Positions 4,978 through 8,728 of a DNA stretch of 8,728 nucleotides are shown here, one piece after another. The notes under the pieces were generated by a model, which was given only the letters and a program-made list of their open reading frames with translations, did no database searches and was not told where the DNA came from. Origin of the DNA: CAYXNZ01 sp964553705 (GTDB lineage Bacteria > Patescibacteriota > Patescibacteriia > Patescibacteriales > GWC2-42-12); assembly GCA_964553705.1 (NCBI GenBank), contig CAZKKV010000031.1:1-8728 (forward strand). Reading direction: 5' to 3'. The position numbers were made by a program, and so were the translations under genes. Positions within the stretch are counted from its first letter, which is position 1. The number at the start of each line of letters is the position of its first letter.

Positions 4978-6495
4978 TTATTCTACCTTTGGCCGATATT
5001 GCAGAGCTTCGGCAATATGGTTAACTAATATTTTTTCTTCACTAGCTAGGTCGGCAATAGTGCGAGCCAGTTTCAAAATGCGAAAATAAGCTCTGGCTGA
5101 CAAATGCATTTGATTGACAGCATTGCGCAAAAGACTAGTAGAAGGGGCGTCTAATTGGCAAAAGCGTTTAACGGTTTCTGAGCTCATTTCAGAATTTGTG
5201 ATTAGGTTTAAATCAGTAAATCTTTTTCTTTGAATTGCTCGCGCTTTTTCTGTGCGTTTTTTGATTGATTCAGATTTTTCAGAACTCTCAGTAGTCAAAA
5301 GTTTTTCAAAATTTAATCTAGGTACCTCAATATGTAAATCAATTCGGTCAAGAATCGGGCCGGAAATTTTTTTCTTATAATTTATTATTTGCGATAACGA
5401 GCAAATGCAGTTTTTGCCTTGGTCATCGAGGTAGCCACAAGGACAAGGGTTCATGGCGGCGATTAAAATAAATTTTGCTGGAAAAGATAGAGTGCTGGCG
5501 GCTCGACTAATGTTAATTACACTGTCTTCAAGTGGTTGGCGAAGATTTTCTAGTATTGCTCTGGGGAATTCGGCGAATTCATCAAGAAAAAGAACGCCCC
5601 GATGCGCTAATGAAATTTCGCCTGGTTTTGGCCAAGTACCTCCGCCAACCAAAGCGGCGCCAGAGGCGGTATGGTGTGGCGAACGGAATGGTCGAGAGGT
5701 CATCAGAGAAACGCCAGCTGGTAATTTCCCAGCTACTGAATATATTTTTGTTAATTCCAGAGTCTCACTTAGTGTCAGATTAGGTAGAATTGACGGCATA
5801 GTTCTGGCTATCAGAGTTTTGCCTGATCCAGGTGGTCCGGACATGAGCATATTATGGGCGCCAGCGGCGGCAATTTCCATAGCTCGTTTGACGTGTTCTT
5901 GTCCTCGAACATGAGACATATCAAATTCAATGTCTTGGTTGGAAAAATCAAATTTACGATAAATCTGAGAATGGATAATACTTATACCTTGCAGATGATT
6001 AATCAATTCGGTTAAATTGTTTACTGGGATAACTTCAAGTTCTTCTATTAATTTAGCTTCAGCGGCGTTCTCTCTGGGCAAAAACAAGGTTGAAATATTA
6101 TGTCTTAATGCGGCAATGGCTATTGGTAGGATGCCATTGATTGGTCGAAGCTGACCATCAAGAGCTAATTCGCCGACGAAGAGACTTTTATCTAAATTTT
6201 CAACAAAGATTTTTTTGGTAGCGATTAGGATACTAACAGCAATTGGTAAATCATAACTTGGTCCCTGCTTGCGCAAATCAGCTGGTGCTAGATTGACCGT
6301 CACTTTTGTTTTGGGAAAAGATAGGTTAGAATTTTTGATTGCTCCTCTGACTCTTTCCTTTGATTCGTTAACTGCCACGTCTGGCAAACCGACAATAGAA
6401 AAAGCGCCCAAGGGGCCGCTTATAGTATCTGCTTCAACTTCGACTAACTCTGCTTCCAGTCCAGTGACGGCGGCAGAAAATATTTTTGAAGACAT
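4978..6495 (-). CDS. yifB: YifB/ComM-family Mg-chelatase-like AAA+ ATPase
   Basis: This 505-residue protein has the full family layout. An N-terminal Lon-protease-like ChlI domain (about 1-165) carries GPLGAFSIVGLPDVAVNESK and PADLRKQGPSYDLPIA. The AAA+ domain (about 190-395) has Walker A GPPGSGKT (220-227), RSPHHTASGAALVGGG (271-286), Walker B GVLFLDEFAEF (300-310), MNPCPCGY with C351 and C353 and the partner CIC (C363, C365) as a likely zinc site, and DRIDLHIEVP (383-392). The C-terminal helical domain (about 410-505) has LSARAYFRILKLARTIADL. The best-studied relative, ComM, is a hexameric helicase that extends branch migration when incoming DNA is integrated during natural transformation; the family was formerly misnamed Mg chelatase. 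It follows smc by 54 bases and may share its transcript. RecA lies in the same window, fitting a DNA uptake or recombination role. Confidence 0.95.
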   Translation of the reverse strand: MSSKIFSAAVTGLEAELVEVEADTISGPLGAFSIVGLPDVAVNESKERVRGAIKNSNLSFPKTKVTVNLAPADLRKQGPSYDLPIAVSILIATKKIFVENLDKSLFVGELALDGQLRPINGILPIAIAALRHNISTLFLPRENAAEAKLIEELEVIPVNNLTELINHLQGISIIHSQIYRKFDFSNQDIEFDMSHVRGQEHVKRAMEIAAAGAHNMLMSGPPGSGKTLIARTMPSILPNLTLSETLELTKIYSVAGKLPAGVSLMTSRPFRSPHHTASGAALVGGGTWPKPGEISLAHRGVLFLDEFAEFPRAILENLRQPLEDSVINISRAASTLSFPAKFILIAAMNPCPCGYLDDQGKNCICSLSQIINYKKKISGPILDRIDLHIEVPRLNFEKLLTTESSEKSESIKKRTEKARAIQRKRFTDLNLITNSEMSSETVKRFCQLDAPSTSLLRNAVNQMHLSARAYFRILKLARTIADLASEEKILVNHIAEALQYRPKVE

Positions 6496-6510
6496 AAAAA
6501 AGAATAAATA

Positions 6511-6541
6511 AAATTTTAAAAACGACTACTTATTGTAGTTT
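6511..6541 (-). terminator. Weak hairpin between smc and yifB
   Basis: On the - strand ACTAC and GTAGT (plus 6535-6539 and 6525-6529) form a 5-bp stem, followed after two bases by TTTTTAAAATTTTATTT. It begins 9 bases past the smc stop. The stem is short and A/T-flanked, so partial read-through into yifB is likely; it may be no terminator at all. Confidence 0.35.
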
Positions 6542-6549
6542 GAGGTAAT

Positions 6550-8728
6550 TTATTTTGTATCGTCTAATTTAATAGACAGAAGTCTTGATACGCCGTCGTT
6601 ACCCATAGTGATACCGTATAGTACGTTGGCTCGGCGCATAGTCGCGCGGTTATGAGTGATAGTTATAAATTGTGTTTTAAGTGATAAATCATCTAGAATT
6701 TTTGCCAATCTTTCAGAGTTGGCTTCGTCCAGAGCGGCGTCAACTTCATCTAGGACCACAAAAGGCGAGGGATTACAATTGATAATAGCGCAGATTAAGG
6801 CAATCGCCGTTAGAGCTCTTTCACCGCCAGACAGCATGGTGATAGATTTTATTTTTTTGCCTGGAGGACAGGCTTGGATTTCAATACCAGCTAGACCAGT
6901 GGCATTATGTTTTTGTAAAAATTTAATACTTTTTAAATCAGTTTTTTCAGTCTCGATTTTTTCTTCCAGTTCTTCTTCAGTCTCTGTTTTTTGCTTTTTA
7001 TTATCATCAGCTATTACTTTGATAATTTTCGCTGATCCGCCATTAAATAATATTTTGAAATACTCTTCAAACTTAATTGAAATATTTTTAAATTCTTTAT
7101 CAAATTTTTCTTTTATTATTGCGTCCAATTCTTTTATAATTTTTTCCAAAGAATTAATGGCGTCGTTCAAGTCACTAGATTGGCTAAGCAGAAAATCATA
7201 ACGTTTTTTTGTTTTAGTGTATTCTTTGTCAATCTCTGGATCAATTCCGCCAATTTGATCAATTTGTTTTTTTAGGGAGTTTATTTTTTCAATGGCAATC
7301 GTTGCATCAATCGCATTTTCAACGTGATGTTGTTTTATATCCTTCAAGTTTCCAAAGTTTTGTCTGATTTCAATCTCCAAATCTTCCAGTTTGGTTTCGT
7401 GTCTGGCTGAATTTATTTTCGTGTCGTTTAATCGGTTAGTTGATTCGTTTATTTCAATCTGCAAGGATTGGATATTTTTCTGCAAAGCGAAAAGCTTGTT
7501 TCTTTTTTCTTTTTCTTGAGTATTGTATGAATTTAAATCGTTGTTTATTTTTTTTATGGCAGTTTCGGTTTCGGCTAATTCTTGACGCAATTTTTTATCA
7601 TCAGTTTCAGGTAAATTTTCAGATTTTTCGTATTGCTTTAATTTGTTTTTGATTTGCTCTAGTTCATTGTTGGCTTTTTCTAATTTTTCTTTTAACAAAT
7701 TAACCCTTTCTGATCTCGCTGATATCCTGAAGCTACTTTCATTTATCTTAGTGGTGATTTCTTCTTTCTCATTTGTTAAAGCTACTAGTTTTTCTTGTAT
7801 TTCATTCAAATCAATTTTTTGGTCTGGCAAATCAGAAGAATCAACGAGTTTTTTTATTTCTTCTTTAATTTTTTTTATTAATGTTTTCAATATGGATAAA
7901 TCATTTTCATTTTCCGCTATTTCCAATTGCCCAATTAAGCCGTTGAGTTTTTGCCCTATCTTTTGAAAATCATCGTTATCAAAAGAAGAGTTGTATTTTA
8001 TTAAATTTTGGTTTAAAGATTTAATTTTTTCATTAATTATTCGTCTATTTTCTTCAATGCCGATTAATTGACTTTTTTCATTAGCGATATTTTTTTCTAG
8101 CATATTAATTTCTTCCTCAACCGAAGAAACATCTCTGATTAAATCATTTTTTTTGCTATTTAGCCATGATAAATCAAATTTGCCACTAGCTTCCAGTCTA
8201 ATTTCCAGTTGAGCTTCTAGTCTGACTAATTCGTTAGAAATTTTTTCTTTTTTATCGCGTAATTTTATTAAATCATTTTGCCAAACTTCAAAATCGGTAT
8301 TTGTTTTACTTTCCTGTTCAATTTGTTCAAGCTCTCGATTTAGGTGTGTTAATTTTTTTTCCTTGTCTGATTTGTTTTTTTCAAATTCAAGCAGTTCCTT
8401 GTTGAGGTCGTTAAATTTGTTGTTGATTTCGTGCCAAATTTTTCCGTAGTAATTCAATTGCAGAGACTTTAATTCGTTCTCTATTTCATCTCTTTTTTTC
8501 AATCTGTTAACTTGCCTAGTTAAGCTTTTAATTCTTGGTTCAATTTCGGACAAAAGCATTTGCGCTTGGTGCAAATTGTCGTAACTGCTGGCTAATTTAT
8601 TCAGGGAATAGTCTCGCTTGATTTGAAATTGTTTAACGCCGGTTGCTTCATCAAAAAACTCTTTCCTTTCAGCCAGAGAAGTATTCAAAAAGCCTTCAAC
8701 CATGCCTTGTCCGATAACACTATAGGTT
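6550..8728 (-). CDS. smc: Chromosome segregation protein SMC, C-terminal part (N-terminus beyond window)
   Basis: SMC dimers form the condensin ring that extrudes DNA loops and helps segregate chromosomes. The reading frame runs off the right edge: codons before the Met at 8703 read TYSVIGQG, continuing into MVEGFL, the conserved end of the N-terminal head, so the Walker A part is outside and 8703 is not the start. Numbering from that Met, there follow a long charged coiled coil (about 30-245), a short helical stretch (about 246-290), a second coiled coil (about 295-480), the IGGIDPEIDKEYTKTKKRY junction, and the ATPase head with signature LSGGERALTAIA (624-635), Walker B PFVVLDEVDAALDEAN (647-662), ITHNRATM and LYGITMGNDGVS. 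Two oddities: no normal hinge domain is visible and arms are short (about 870 residues expected in full against about 1150-1190), and a charged insertion lies at about 563-600. It precedes yifB by 54 bases. Confidence 0.95.
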   Translation of the reverse strand, partial: TYSVIGQGMVEGFLNTSLAERKEFFDEATGVKQFQIKRDYSLNKLASSYDNLHQAQMLLSEIEPRIKSLTRQVNRLKKRDEIENELKSLQLNYYGKIWHEINNKFNDLNKELLEFEKNKSDKEKKLTHLNRELEQIEQESKTNTDFEVWQNDLIKLRDKKEKISNELVRLEAQLEIRLEASGKFDLSWLNSKKNDLIRDVSSVEEEINMLEKNIANEKSQLIGIEENRRIINEKIKSLNQNLIKYNSSFDNDDFQKIGQKLNGLIGQLEIAENENDLSILKTLIKKIKEEIKKLVDSSDLPDQKIDLNEIQEKLVALTNEKEEITTKINESSFRISARSERVNLLKEKLEKANNELEQIKNKLKQYEKSENLPETDDKKLRQELAETETAIKKINNDLNSYNTQEKEKRNKLFALQKNIQSLQIEINESTNRLNDTKINSARHETKLEDLEIEIRQNFGNLKDIKQHHVENAIDATIAIEKINSLKKQIDQIGGIDPEIDKEYTKTKKRYDFLLSQSSDLNDAINSLEKIIKELDAIIKEKFDKEFKNISIKFEEYFKILFNGGSAKIIKVIADDNKKQKTETEEELEEKIETEKTDLKSIKFLQKHNATGLAGIEIQACPPGKKIKSITMLSGGERALTAIALICAIINCNPSPFVVLDEVDAALDEANSERLAKILDDLSLKTQFITITHNRATMRRANVLYGITMGNDGVSRLLSIKLDDTK

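Noticed and set aside
47..6495. Use of an alternative genetic code (UGA as glycine, as in some CPR groups)
   Set aside because: All conserved genes are full length under the standard bacterial code with no in-frame TGA, and conserved glycines use GGN.
6656..7201. 181-codon + strand open frame opposite smc
   Set aside because: Antisense to conserved SMC head codons; Ser/Ile/Phe-rich translation and no start signals. The other + strand frames over yifB, smc, the lipoprotein and the pilin were dropped for the same reason.

Overview
The window looks like a chromosomal segment from a Candidate Phyla Radiation (Patescibacteria) bacterium, probably of the Parcubacteria/Falkowbacteria-like kind. This is an inference from four things: AT-rich DNA; compact housekeeping genes mixed with a small two-helix T4SS-type pilin and a solute-binding lipoprotein that lacks transport partners; an SMC that is much shorter than usual; and A/T-rich gene starts without Shine-Dalgarno sequences. 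All recognised genes read through with the standard bacterial code. Stops seen are TAA, with one TAG.

Layout. The left end carries efp (translation elongation factor P) on the + strand, ending in a clear intrinsic terminator. A 391-base intergenic stretch follows. It is packed with four different GC-rich palindromes (REP-like) and a second terminator-like hairpin. Then comes a previously untracked 54-codon + strand gene for a Cys-rich, Lys-tailed small protein, with a perfect AGGAGG ribosome binding site and its own terminator. A second, almost identical copy of one palindrome follows and runs into the recA stop codon.

Everything from 1264 to the right edge is on the - strand. In transcription order it is smc (truncated by the right edge), yifB/comM-like Mg-chelatase-family ATPase, then a promoter, a solute-binding lipoprotein, a T4SS-type pilin, a RodZ-like membrane HTH protein, a terminator, and recA. 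The lipoprotein, pilin and RodZ-like genes are closely spaced (21 and 7 bases) behind one good extended -10 promoter, so they probably form one cell-surface operon. smc, yifB and recA are genome-maintenance and DNA-processing genes.

The points most worth a second look are the SMC, which seems to lack a normal hinge domain and has a charged insertion in its C-terminal head; the isolated small Cys-rich gene, the only one here with a Shine-Dalgarno; the cluster of different palindromes with a 49/50 direct repeat ending in recA; and the EF-P tip residue, an arginine rather than lysine. I see no CRISPR array, tRNA, rRNA, transposase or phage gene.
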